From NCBI RefSeq assembly GCF_963259705.1, contig NC_081842.1, positions 41,044,796-41,108,795 on the forward strand: a stretch of 64,000 nt of DNA. Direction: 5' to 3'. Made by a program: the position numbers and the translations under genes. This DNA comes from Myotis daubentonii (Eukaryota > Chordata > Mammalia > Chiroptera > Vespertilionidae). Positions within the stretch are counted from its first letter, which is position 1. Each line of letters begins with the position of its first letter. Positions 54,181-64,000 of this stretch are shown piece after piece. The notes below the pieces were generated by a model that was not told the origin of the DNA, searched no databases, and saw only the letters and a program-made list of their open reading frames with translations.

Positions 54181-54224
54181 AAGATAATTGTATGAAAAAA
54201 AAAAAAAAAAGATAATTGTATGAT
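54181..54224 (+). mobile_element. poly(A)-only retroinsertion
   Basis: An A-run of about 16 bases (54195-54210) lies between two copies of aagataattgtatg (first copy 54181-54194; second copy shares its first As with the run and ends at 54222). Tail and target duplication are the only traces, as expected for extreme 5' truncation. A simple duplication with A-run expansion is the alternative. Confidence 0.65.
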
Positions 54225-54275
54225 CTTCACAAATGTACATTTTTATTATATTCATTATACATTTATCACTTTTGT

Positions 54276-54484
54276 CATATATATATTTTATTTGTGTGTT
54301 TATTTTAGAGAGAGAGAAAGGGAGAGGGAGAGAGAGATAGAAACATCAATGAAGAGCTGCCTCCTGCATACCCCTACTTGGGATTGAGCCCTGCAACCCA
54401 GGCATTTGCCCTGACCAGGAATCTTACCCGTGACCTCTTGGTACATGGAATGACACTCAATCCATGGAGCCACACCAGCCAGGC
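54276..54484 (-). mobile_element. Ves SINE with 11-bp target duplication
   Basis: Antisense Ves flanked by atcacttttgt at 54265-54275 and 54485-54495. Confidence 0.95.
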
Positions 54485-55161
54485 ATCACTTTTGTTATTT
54501 ATAGGATTGTGTTTATAAGCAAAATTTAAGTCCTTTGTTGTGCTTCAATGGCCAAAGAAAAGATTTCCTCACTCCTCAGGTACCAATGACCCTCAAACGT
54601 TATTGCACCCATGAATAAGCTGGTTAAAAAGGCAGATTCCTCAAGAGAATGAGAAGAAAAGTCACAGAGAAGACAATATTTGCAAAAAACACATCTGATA
54701 CAGGAGTGTTATCCAGAATACACAATAACTCTTAAAACTCAACAATAAAAAAATGAACAGTCCATCAAAATATGGTAAAAAACAAAACAAAACACCTGGA
54801 TAGACACCTCACAAAAGAAAATGAACAGATCTTAAGTAAGTATATGAAAAGGTGTTCAACATCATATGTCATTAGGGAGTTGCAAATTAAAACAAGATAT
54901 CTCTATGTATATACATATGAGAATAGCCAAAATTTGAAACAGTAACAACACCAAATTCTGGCAAGGATGGGAAACAACAGGAACTCTGATTCATTGTTGA
55001 TAGAAATGCAAAATGGTACAACCATTTTGGAAGATAGTTTGGCAGTTTCTTACAAAAGTAAACATACTCTTCCCATATGATTCAGCAATTACGCTTCTTC
55101 ATATTTACCCAAATGAATTAAAAAGTTGTTCATACAGAACCTACACATGGATGTGGTTTTA

Positions 55162-55363
55162 AAAAAATATGTACATATATAGTATATTTGTTGATTTTGG
55201 AGAGGAAGGGAGAGGGAAAAAAACATCAATGATGAGAATCATTGATCAGCTGCCTCCTGCATGCCCCCCACTGGGAGCCAAGCTCCCAGCAACCAGGGCA
55301 TGTGCCCTGACTGGGAATCAAACCAGGACCTCTTGGTTCAATCACTGAGCCACACCAGCAGGA
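55162..55363 (-). mobile_element. Ves SINE nested in L1
   Basis: Antisense Ves between 'acctacacatggatgtgg' and 'ggatgttttgagtagttt'. The flanking duplication is decayed. Confidence 0.9.
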
Positions 55364-55387
55364 TGTTTTGAGTAGTTTTATTTATAA

Positions 55388-55824
55388 CTAGAGAACAAGT
55401 GCACAAAATTCGTGCATGGGGGAGGGGGGAGGGGGCAGGTAGGTCCCTCAGCCCAGCCTGCGCCTTCTAGTAGTCTGGGATCCCTCAGGGGATGTCCGAC
55501 AGCTAACAGTCAGACATCCCTCTTGCAGTATGGGACCCCTCACTCATTATTGCCCATTCGCTGCTCCTTACTGCTCTGCTCGCTGTTCCTTAGCGCTGCT
55601 GCAGAGGCGGGAGAGGGTCCTGCCACCACCGCTGCACTCGCCAGTCATGAGCTCAGCTTCTGGCTGAGTGGTGCTTCCCCTTTGGGAGAGCACTGACCAC
55701 CAGGGGACAGCTCCTGCATTAAGCATCTATCCCCTCGTGGTCAATGCGCATCATAGCGACTGGTCGTTCCACTGGTCATTCTGCCCTTCGGTCGATTTGC
55801 ATATTAGGGTTTTATTGTATAGGA
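55388..55824 (-). mobile_element. single Helitron nested in L1
   Basis: Minus strand starts TCCTATACAATAAAACCC after an A and ends CTAG before a T. Contains an octamer (complement of 55795-55802) and an inverted pair of CTCF-like motifs. The 94-codon frame at 55412-55696 is incidental. Confidence 0.85.
55694..55709 (+). promoter_or_regulatory. CTCF-core-like motif in the 55-kb Helitron
   Basis: TGACCACCAGGGGACA, one mismatch from the 16-mer in the arrays. A weaker inverted copy (cctcgtggtcaatg) lies about 25 bases to the right. Confidence 0.45.
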
Positions 55825-55927
55825 TTTTCAAAACTTAGAAGCAGCCAAAATGTCCTTCAGTAGGTGAATAAACGAACTGTTGTAAATCCACCCAATGGAA
55901 TATTATTTAGTGCTAAAAAGAAATGAC

Positions 55928-56155
55928 TGCCCTAGCCCGTTTTGCTCAGTGGATAGAGCATCGGCCTATGGAATGCAGGGTCCCAGGTTCGATTCTGCTC
56001 AAGGGCACATGCCCAGGTTGCGGGCTCAATCCCCAGTAGGGGGCATGGAGGAGGCAGTCAATTGATGATGTTCTCTCACCATTGATGTTTCTATCTCTCT
56101 CCCCCTCTCCCTTCCTCTCTGAAATCAATAAAAATATATTTAAAAAGTGAAAAAT
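55928..56155 (+). mobile_element. Ves SINE nested in L1 with target duplication
   Basis: Complete Ves flanked by aaaaagaaatgac at 55915-55927 and 56156-56168. Confidence 0.95.
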
Positions 56156-56626
56156 AAAAAGAAATGACCTATCTAGCCACAGCCACAAAAAGACATGGAG
56201 GAATCTTAACTGTGTATTTCTAAGTGAAAGAAGCCAATATGAAAAGATTACCTACTTCATGATCCCAACTATATGGCATTCTGGAAAAGGCACAACTATG
56301 GAAACAGTGAAAAATCAGTGGTCACCAAGGGCTTAAGGGGAGGAAGGGATGAATAGGCAGAGCACACAGGATTTATAGGGCAGTGAAACTATTTTGTATT
56401 AGACTATAATGTGAATACATGTCATAATACATTTGTTCAAACCCATAGGATATACAACACCAAGAAGAAAGCCTATGTTAACTATGGACTTTGGGGTAAT
56501 AATGAAATGCCAAGTAGATTCATTGATTGTAACAAATGGACCTCCGTGGCAGAGGATGTCAGCAGTGGGGGGGAGATTGTGAGTGTGTGGGGTCAGGTGG
56601 TATTTGGGAACTCTTTGCTCAATTTT

Positions 56627-56843
56627 TTAAAAAATATATTTTATTGAATTTTTACAGAGAGGAAAGGGAAAGGGATAGAGAGTTAGAAACATTGATGAGA
56701 GAGAAACATCGATCAGCTGCCTCCTGCACGCTCCCTACTGGGGATGTGCCCACAACCAAAGTACAGGCCCTTGACCGGAATCGAACCTGGGACCCTTGAG
56801 TCCGCAGGCCGACACTCTATCCACCAAGCCAAACCGGCTAGGG
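56627..56843 (-). mobile_element. Ves SINE nested in L1 with target duplication
   Basis: Antisense Ves flanked by ctctttgctcaatttt (56611-56626) and ctctttgctcagtttt (56844-56859). Confidence 0.95.
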
Positions 56844-56910
56844 CTCTTTGCTCAGTTTTGCTGTGAACCTTAAAACTAGTTTAAAATATAAAGTTTATTA
56901 ATTAAAAAGC

Positions 56911-57650
56911 AAAAGGCAGATTCCTGCTCTGCTCCACCTCACCACTCCACCTCTTCACCTTTCTAACCCCATCCCCACCCACCCTATTTCCCCCTTTCAG
57001 CCCCCCTTCCTCCCCCCCAATGCTGACTTGCCTATTCTGAAGCAAGGCCCTGGGATCTGCATTTTTTAGCAATTCTGAGGAGGGACTTTCAAAAATTCTG
57101 GTCTCTATCCTCAAGTCTGCTGAGGACCGCGACACACTGTTCAGCCTGAAGACAATGCTTGCTTTCAATATGCATTTGCTAACATACAACCTTCTAAAGT
57201 GAACTTCTGCTTGGGAATCCCTACTTTACAATTAAGGTTAAAACAGAGGTCAAACTGTTCTGGAAGGAGGCTTCGTGTTAAATATGGCCGCAGGGTGGTT
57301 ATTGCTCTTTCTGCTGGAGGTAAGGACTGGGGGGTGGGGATGAGGGGCGGGGGTGGGGAGGGGAGGGTGAAGTTTTTCCACCAACCAGGTTGTACAGGCT
57401 TCCCAGGTTGGCTGCACCAGATTCCAGCCTTTGCTTTCCTGTCTTGTGATAAGAGAACAAAGCCTCCAACTGAGGAATTGCCTGCTGAGAGTGGGTGAGA
57501 GCAAAGTATTCTTCAAAGAGCTTGGTCCTAATCAGGGGCTGAGAAGTGCTCTCGGCCAGCTGCAGGCCAACGTCAAGGCAAGTAGGAAATTGTACATCAG
57601 CTGGAGAATTAGAGGTTTCTTTGCATTTCTTGGCATTTCTGAGTCATATC
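56911..57650. other. stretch without a recognised gene
   Basis: No gene recognised. A strong G-rich tract at 57330-57369 could form a G-quadruplex. Confidence 0.4.
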
Positions 57651-57654
57651 TTGG

Positions 57655-57755
57655 AGCACTGTTCCTTACTGCGTGCAAGACACCCTCCCAGGTGGCGGGA
57701 ATACATCAGGAAACAAAATCCTTGTCCTGATGGAGTTTATGTTCCATCTGTAAGT
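57655..57755 (-). repeat. L2 LINE fragment
   Basis: Antisense 'ggagcactgttccttactgcgtgcaagacacc...aaatccttgtcctgatggagtttatgttcc' corresponds to the L2 3' end. Confidence 0.6.
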
Positions 57756-57764
57756 GTTAGCATT

Positions 57765-57935
57765 TATATGGTGCCTACTATGTGCTTGGCACTTTCCTAA
57801 GCCCGTTCCATGTACTAATTCATTTAACTCTCACAGCGCTACAAGTTGGGAGGTATTACAGTCCCTGTTTACAGATGCAGAAACTGATGCACAGAGAGGG
57901 TAGGGAAATTTGCCCAGCGTCACAGGAGTCTCATC
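57765..57935 (-). repeat. MIR SINE
   Basis: Antisense 'ctactatgtgcttggcactttcctaagcccg...ttacagatgcagaaactgatgcacagagagggtagggaaatttgcccagcgtcac'. Confidence 0.9.
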
Positions 57936-58059
57936 TGTGATTGGTGCCGCCACAGGCATTACTTTCCTTTGTGTCCTTGGGCCCAGAGCGCTCTACCTCA
58001 GCAGCATTAAATGATTCATAAGAAGGAAAGGGGACTAAGGCTGATCCAATATAGGCCAT

Positions 58060-58125
58060 GTGCCAGGGACTTTGTACCCCTGACCTTATTCATCCTCACA
58101 GCAACCTAGGTGAAAAGCTGCAGAG
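58060..58125 (-). repeat. MIR SINE fragment
   Basis: Antisense 'gccatgtgccagggactttgtacccctgaccttattcatcctcacagcaacc'. Confidence 0.6.
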
Positions 58126-58129
58126 CTGG

Positions 58130-58946
58130 CGGGAGGTGGAGTTCTGGTTCCAGCGGCTGTCTGTGTAGTGCTGGGAAAATGTGTGTGATTGACCTAATGC
58201 AATTCACCGCCCCTACTAGAGAGAAAGGGCAAAACACTTGACTAGTGTTCTTAATGCAGAGTGCACTGATGGCTTTCAGAGGTCTGTGAATGACTTTAAA
58301 TTGTACTAAAGTAAATATGCTGGGAGCAGGATCTTTGCATGATCTTAAAGTGTCTCCTCAGGGACTGTTAGGGTTGCAAGGGGGCCATAAAGCATAGAAA
58401 TATACAGTGGAGATGTTGGGAGACACCCTTACTAAGACATCAAGATGGACTTCACCCATGGGGAACAGATGGACATACGTGTGAAGGACATGGCATCCCC
58501 TACATACTTGGCCAGCCTCAGTCTTATCACCAAGAAACCTGAGACAAACACAAGTGAAGGGTGTTCTACTTAATGAAAAGAAAAAAAATGAGGGGTCTTT
58601 ATTTTTTCCCCCCCAATGTCAATATCAAAATAAGACAAAGAAAGTCTGTAGAAATGTTGCAGATTAAAGGAGATTAAGAGACATGACAATTAAACGCACC
58701 TCCTATCTCTAGACTGAATACTGTGCTGGAGGAAAAAACAATGCTGCAAAAGATAATGTTAGAGCAATTGACAAAATTGAAATAGGAATGGTGGGTTAGG
58801 TAAAAATATCCAAGTTTAGGATGTTGATTACTATACTGTGATTACATAACAGAATATTCCTATTCTTGGGAAGTAGACACTTAAGTATTCAGGGGTAAAT
58901 GGATTTGATTATGTTATTATGCTACTAACCCTCAAATTGTTCAGGA

Positions 58947-58950
<4 letters not shown>
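58130..58950. other. stretch without a recognised gene
   Basis: No gene or nameable repeat; AT-rich. Confidence 0.4.

Positions 58951-58953
<3 letters not shown>

Positions 58954-59008
<55 letters not shown>
58954..59008. repeat. (CA)n microsatellite
   Basis: About 27 uninterrupted AC dinucleotides directly abutting a mariner-type MITE. Confidence 0.95.
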
Positions 59009-59010
<2 letters not shown>

Positions 59011-59218
59011 AGTGGCCAGATTATTATGACCGGCCAGATTATTGTGACCACCCCATCAGTACTTCACTGACACTTCCAAAAATACTGAATATTGAAAACT
59101 TCCTAAGCAAATACTCTCAAGGTTTTATTATTATTATTATTTGTGTAACTAATTCATTTCATTGTACCAATGGGGTGGTCATAATAATCTGGCCAGTCAT
59201 AATAATCTGGCCACTCAG
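59008..59218. mobile_element. mariner/Tc1-type MITE with bipartite terminal repeats
   Basis: A 211-bp element whose ends are inverted repeats of about 50 bases (CTGAGTGGCCAGATTATTAT ... and complement). Each arm contains the word GGCCAGATTATTATGAC twice. TA follows on the right; on the left the target position is inside the CA microsatellite (CA instead of TA). No coding capacity. Confidence 0.8.
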
Positions 59219-59224
59219 TATATA

Positions 59225-60920
59225 TATAATTAAAAAATATACACACATGTACAGAATGAATAAGCTAGAGGGATCAAATGATAAAACAAATGGTGTTAAT
59301 AGGTGAATTTGAGTAAAAGGTAGATGGATGTTTCTTATATTATTAAATTTTTCAACTTTTCGGAAGTTTAAAATTGTATTGCCAAATAAGAAGTTAAAAA
59401 ATTGTGCATAAATATTTGTCTGGACGTATACATGGACTCTTTTATGGGGAAAGGGTCTATAAGTTTCCCGAGTTTTTCATAAGTGTCTGTGACAGAAAAA
59501 AGTGGTCCAGACGTGAAGAATAGTTACCCTTCACTGGGAAGAAGTTTGTCCTTTAACAGGAAGAAGAGTGTTATTGTCAACTTGTGGATTCCAATTTCCA
59601 AGAATCACATCTGCTTTTCACCTTAGCAGTATCTGGAATGATTAGTCTACAGCGCCTGGCTGACCTCCACTCTTGGTTCATTGGGCATTCATTGAGAACT
59701 TGCTCTGTAGCATATATTATGCCACAGATACACAAAGATAAAACAGATGTAACTGCTAGTGATTCTTTGTTCTTTAAATGCATCCTCTGATTTTAGTTAG
59801 AAAGTGCTGATGTCCCAAAGCAGGTGTGAATACTGTGATTACATAAGAGAATATCCCTTTTGCAGGATGAGGAGTTCTGCAAAGGGGAGTGTGTGAGTGT
59901 GTGTGTGTGTAAAGTGGGCAAAATTTGCCAATGGGAGGATTCTCCCTTTGAGTTGGTACCTGGCATATGCTAGAGAGAACTTAGAGGTAAGGTTGGCAAC
60001 AAAGAACACTGAACGTTTGGTGAAGGAATTTGGATCTAATTTACTAGAAACTAGGGTGACCCTGGATTTTTGAGCTGGAATGATGCTTTATGGACTCGGT
60101 ATTGATGTGGAGGTGAGACTGGATGCAGGGAGGAGGCAGAAAAGGGAAACAAGGCCTGAGTCGACTGCTTCCCTCTGAGTCTTGGGTACCTGAAGTGCTG
60201 GCAGAATGCAGGAAGGCAGAAGCCATGGTTCCCCTGGGGAAGGACCCAGGTTCCTACTAAAGGGAGAATGTGTAGAGGTGAGGGGTTAGCAGACATCAAA
60301 AACCCCTCTTCATCCTGAAGATCAAAGCAGGCTGGACCCTGGGCAGAGACGGGGGAGGAATTCTCCCTCCTTCCCCACCACAAATCTGTGCCACCCTGGT
60401 GAGCATACCAGGCAGAGGATGGGGACATTTGGGTGGGGATACTCGAAGGCAGTGCTGAGGCTTGTATCCCGCCCCAGGCACTGGGTGACGTTATAGCATC
60501 CCTAGAGCACGTCTCTGTTTGAAGGATTCTGAAGGCTGCCAAAATCTGAGAGCCCACAGAGCCAACCTTTTTGGTGTTCAGCTGTCCCTGCCCCCTGATT
60601 ATTCATGAACACTCCACGTGGCACACCTGTAAGCTTGCTCCTTTACCATGGAAATAAAAACACAGCTCCAGCCATCCAGGAGAAAGATAACGCCAGCTCA
60701 CCAGATGCACCCAGGCCTTTTATTTCGAGAAGCAGTTAAGGAGTGTTGAACCTATACTCATTTCTGAGTGTTCCCAGAGTAGGGCTGGATGGGAACACTG
60801 CACATTTTCCCTGATGCTCAGACCCTGTGTACGTTCCCATTTCCCTTCCTGTGAAGGAAGGGCCCATCAGCCCGTTCTCGTACCTCCTGCCACAGACCAT
60901 AAGGAATTTCTCCTGAGTTA
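59225..60920. other. stretch without a recognised gene
   Basis: The longest frame (60051-60557, minus, 168 codons) has no recognisable domain and no neighbouring signals. I regard it as chance. A short (TG)n run occurs at about 59893-59911. Confidence 0.4.
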
Positions 60921-60924
60921 GAAT

Positions 60925-61080
60925 TTTAGAACTGAAACAGACTTTAGAGGTCACTTACTTCAATTCTCTCCTTGTACAAATGACGAAATGAAGGTCCCTA
61001 GAAGTTGGGTTACTCATCCAAGGTCATCTGGACAGGGCAAAGTACAACCAGAATCCAGATCTGACTTTCTATCCAGAGTT
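60925..61080 (-). repeat. MIR SINE
   Basis: Antisense 'cttgtacaaatgacgaaatgaaggtccctagaagttgggttactcatccaaggtcatctgg...aatccagatctgac'. Confidence 0.8.
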
Positions 61081-61111
61081 AACCAGTTGCAGGCCCACAA
61101 AAAGTTTCTTA

Positions 61112-61327
61112 CGAGTCTGACGGTGTGGCTCAGTGGTTGAGCATCGACCTATGAACCAGGAGGTCATGGCTGGAATCCTGGTCAGGGCACATACCTGGGT
61201 GGTGGGCTCGATTGCCATTGTGAGGTGTGCAAGAGGCAGTTGATCAATGATACTCTCTCATCATTGATGTTTCTATCTTTCTCTCTCTCTCCCTTCCTCT
61301 CTGAAATCAATAAAAATATATTATTTT
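61112..61327 (+). mobile_element. Ves SINE with 11-bp target duplication
   Basis: Complete Ves flanked by aaagtttctta at 61101-61111 and 61328-61338. Confidence 0.95.
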
Positions 61328-61338
61328 AAAGTTTCTTA

Positions 61339-62239
61339 TAATTTCTTAGAGCTCATCTTTTCTCCTGGAATTCTCTATAAAGGTGGTCTCATGTGCAGCA
61401 GATTCTTGGGGTGATTTGCCAAGGTGTTGCCCCAGTAGAGTTGGAAAACTAATCGGGGCAGGATGTTTAAGTGTGATGACACGGCTTGAATCTCCAAAAG
61501 CTTTAAAGGAAATGGAAACATCTGATATTTTACAAGACCTGAAACAGGTGTCTTGTTTGTTCTCAAGATCTTTCCAGAGCAAGCCATAATGTGTCCTGAA
61601 AGAGGAGAGAAAATCATAAAGTTCAAAGCAGATTAGATAGTTGAGATTAGTTGTTTGTGATCTTGCAATATTTTCATTTATTCCCAAATCATATAACACT
61701 GAGCATGTTGAGCAATCAGGAGAAAATCACATGCAAACAGAGTCTAAGTACTGATAAGAATCCTAAAAGTAAACAATGAATTCCTACTAATGGCTAAGTC
61801 ACTAAGGTAAGATCCAGTCTAAATACACACCCTTAGTTAAATAGGGTTTCATTAGCTCAAGTTACAGTGGCTCAAGGAAAATTTTTCTTTATGCTTGTCA
61901 AGTGAAATTAATTATATATCATCCATCAATCATTCCTGCCATAGAAGGTCTATGGGAATACTAAGGATTTCACAGCGGCTTCCCCACTGGGCCTCTTCCC
62001 CCTCTCCCCACCCCACCAGCAGCACTCTAGGGCATATTTTGGTGCCCATAGCTAAAAGTTCCTGGGATTTTCTGGGAAGTCACACTATGGTTTTTACTGA
62101 TAACCTGTAAAAGTTTCCTTTTTCAAATTTTGACATTCAGTGTGGGCTTCAAGTTACTGGCAAATATTTGACTTTATGGAGTGTATCTCAGAATGCATAG
62201 CAAATTAGAGTCTTGCAAGTTTCTGATAATCATTTTGTT
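61339..62239. other. stretch without a recognised gene
   Basis: No gene or nameable repeat. Opposing open frames at 61346-61699 and 61383-61589 overlap. Confidence 0.4.
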
Positions 62240-62560
62240 TTCATTGGATAAGTAATACAGATAATTCAAAAGCATTTAAAGATAGAGAAAATAATTTAAA
62301 AAATATAACTCATCTCCTCATCAGCACCTTAAACTATTGTTAGAATTTGAATGCATTTCCTTCCATTCGTTTTTCTTTTTTCTCCTCATTACAAAAACAA
62401 TGCATTATTGTATAGAAAATTTAGAAAAAATGGATAAAAACACACACACACATAAAAATCAGCCATTAACTCATTTATCCTGACATAATCAAGCTTTCTA
62501 GTCTTTTTACTTAGCTCTAATTATACTACAAAGCTGATGTTTATTTATCTTGTGAAAAAG
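62240..62560. repeat. old LINE-derived fragment
   Basis: 'attggataagtaatacagataattcaaaagc' and 'gcattattgtatagaaaatttagaaaaaatgg' are typical of ancient L1 3' regions. Confidence 0.4.
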
Positions 62561-62669
62561 CATATATAATTTAAAAATAGATTTCTTATCAAATAAATAC
62601 ATATACATGCTTAAAAAACAAAATAACACATAGTCATTTTATTGATAGTTTAGTAGTCTCTATCTAGAG

Positions 62670-62892
62670 CAGTGGTTCTCAACCTTCCTAATGCCGCGAC
62701 CCTTTAATACAGTTCCTCATGTTGTGGTGACCCCCAATTTCATTGTTACAAATTGAACATAATTAAAGCATAGTGATTAATCACAAAAACAATATGTAAT
62801 TCTATATGTGTTTTCCAATGGTCTTAGGCGATTCCTGTGAAAGGGTCGTTTGACCCCCAAAGGGGTTGTGACCCACAGGTTGAGAACCGCTG
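62670..62892 (+). mobile_element. SPIN-like hAT element, different internal type
   Basis: A 223-bp copy with both ends (CAGTGGTTCTCAACCTTCC ... GGTTGAGAACCGCTG) and 8-bp duplication atctagag/atttagag (62662-62669 and 62893-62900). The interior includes 'ttgaacataattaaagcatagtgattaatcac', absent from the copies at 2.8 and 15.3 kb. Two deletion-derivative lineages are therefore present. Confidence 0.95.
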
Positions 62893-62921
62893 ATTTAGAG
62901 GATGCTGAATAATTGCTCTAT

Positions 62922-63178
62922 TGCCCAGGCCAGTTTTTCTCAGTGGTTAGAGCATCGGCCCATTGACTGTCTCAGTCTCCTTTCCAGGTCTGAGGCATGT
63001 ACCTGGGCTTTGGGTTTGCTTTCTGCCCCCAACAGGGGTGTGTGTGTGAAGCAACCAGTCAATGGATGTGTCTCTCTCACATTCATGGTTCTCTCTCTCT
63101 CCTCCTTCCCCCTCCCTTTCACTCTCTCTGAAAAGCAAAAGAAAAAATATCTTCAGATGAGGATTAATAACAATAAAA
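62922..63178 (+). mobile_element. Ves SINE, palindromic-tail subtype
   Basis: Head 'gcccaggccagtttttctcagtggttagagcatcgg', CT-rich middle and tail 'tatcttcagatgaggattaataacaataaaa'. Confidence 0.9.
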
Positions 63179-63354
63179 TTTATTCTATTATACAGAGACA
63201 ATTTGATTTTCTTTTCTTTAATATTTAAGGTTCTTCCACCTCTCTTTTTTTCCCTTGTAGTATTTCATTCATCACACACTTTGTAAGCATATTTCTGGTC
63301 CAGGCACTAGGTTAGGATAAAAATGTATTTGTTTATTATTAAAAAGTACTGAGT

Positions 63355-63640
63355 ATCTAATATGTGCCAGAGAGTGTTTTAGGCATTTACGATACAGCAA
63401 TCACCAAGTCAGACAAAAATTTCTGCCTTCTTGAAGTTTAAGTCCTGGTGGAGATAATTAAGAGATAGTCGTTGCTGAGATCAAATATAGCATGTTTAGG
63501 AAATGAGCAGCAATAATGAGAACCCATATTTAATCCTTATGAGTATCTACTCTATGAATGAATATCTAGTCAAGGTGATTAGGACACAACAGTGAACCAG
63601 ATGTCATCCTCTCTCCTCAATGGCTTATAGTTCCTTGTCT
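63355..63640 (-). repeat. L2 LINE fragments
   Basis: Antisense L2 3' phrases 'atgtgccagagagtgttttaggcatttacgatacagcaatcaccaagtcagacaaaaatttctgcc' and, later, 'ggacacaacagtgaaccagatg'. Confidence 0.6.
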
Positions 63641-64000
63641 CTAAGAGGGCATTTGGGGGCCCTGGGGAATTAGCATCCTCAAATGGACATGGTCATCCTT
63701 GTCCTGCTGCCCCATTGTATGGTTGTGAAATCAAATGAAATGAATGAGATATCTTATATAACCCACCCCCCCCAAAATAATAACTAATAAATAAGTAAAT
63801 AAAGTGAGATACTTGGTGGAAGAGTTGGTATTAGTGGTCTTAGCAGTGAGACACCTGTAAGACATCTGAGAAAAGGAGATAGTCGTACCTAAGTGTGGTC
63901 ATTAAGGGCCAGGTGGTCAAACCGTCTACAGGGGTGGGTTTTCCCAGTGTAGGAGACAATTTTTACTGGTGGGCAAAGACCTGACCACGTTAAGAATTTA
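63641..64000. other. stretch without a recognised gene
   Basis: Nothing recognised to the right edge except a short C-run and A/T-rich repeats near 63764-63800. Confidence 0.4.

Larger units (their letters stand above)
54600..56910 (+). repeat. old L1 ORF2 3' part with four nested insertions
   Basis: Sense L1 phrases run in order: 'catctgatacaggagtgttatccagaatacacaataactc', 'agatagtttggcagtttcttacaaaag', 'aagcagccaaaatgtccttcagtaggtgaataaac', 'tatatggcattctggaaaaggc'. They continue across the insertions at 55162, 55388, 55928 and 56627. Frames are broken. Confidence 0.9.

Noticed and set aside
60051..60557. 168-codon minus-strand frame
   Set aside because: No recognisable family, no repeat-free neighbours with coding bias, and overlapping alternative frames. 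Likely chance.

Overview
This is vertebrate, and almost certainly vespertilionid bat, nuclear DNA. The main evidence is its repeat content. There are about 30 copies of a tRNA-derived SINE of the Ves type, a tandem-rich set of HeliBat-like Helitrons (start TC, end CTAG, terminal GTGCAC hairpin), three SPIN-like hAT elements with 8-bp target duplications, other hAT and mariner MITEs, and LINE-1/HAL1 copies. Family names rest on recognised termini and motifs; no database was searched. No multi-exon gene, tRNA, rRNA or CRISPR array was recognised. The window reads as intergenic or deep intronic sequence built from layered transposons.

Layout. 1-11 kb: mostly unique or ancient sequence with MIRs, one SPIN, four Ves SINEs and a probable ERV LTR near 8.3-8.8 kb. 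11.1-14.6 kb: two minus-strand retrocopies lie side by side. One is an intact intronless PRAME-family ORF with a 62-residue acidic repeat; the other is a frameshifted ferritin light chain pseudogene that still carries its iron-responsive element. 14.7-15.5 kb: a hAT MITE and a second SPIN, both with 8-bp duplications. 15.6-37 kb: ancient L2, MIR, Tigger and L1 remnants with Ves SINEs, and a solo LTR at 32.5 kb inserted in an L2. 38.1-40.0 kb: a full-length HAL1 (half-LINE) with an intact ORF1, 15-bp target duplications and no ORF2. 40.1-45.6 kb: an ancient L1 on the minus strand, broken by a three-module tandem Helitron array and six same-orientation Ves SINEs. 46-47.4 kb: a younger 5'-truncated L1 with a long open ORF2 C-terminal part. 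48.3-49.7 kb: a second three-module Helitron array on the opposite strand with the same module order. 51 and 55 kb: single Helitrons. 54.6-56.9 kb: an old L1 with four nested insertions. 57-64 kb: sparse old repeats, a mariner-type MITE beside a CA microsatellite, and a third SPIN.

Most notable signal. The Helitrons form ordered composite arrays whose modules repeatedly carry an exact CTCF-core-like 16-mer, a YY1-like 12-mer (also at the 5' end of the HAL1) and an octamer at the Helitron 5' ends. If bound in vivo, the elements would be dispersing architectural-protein sites. That is inference; the motifs are seen directly.
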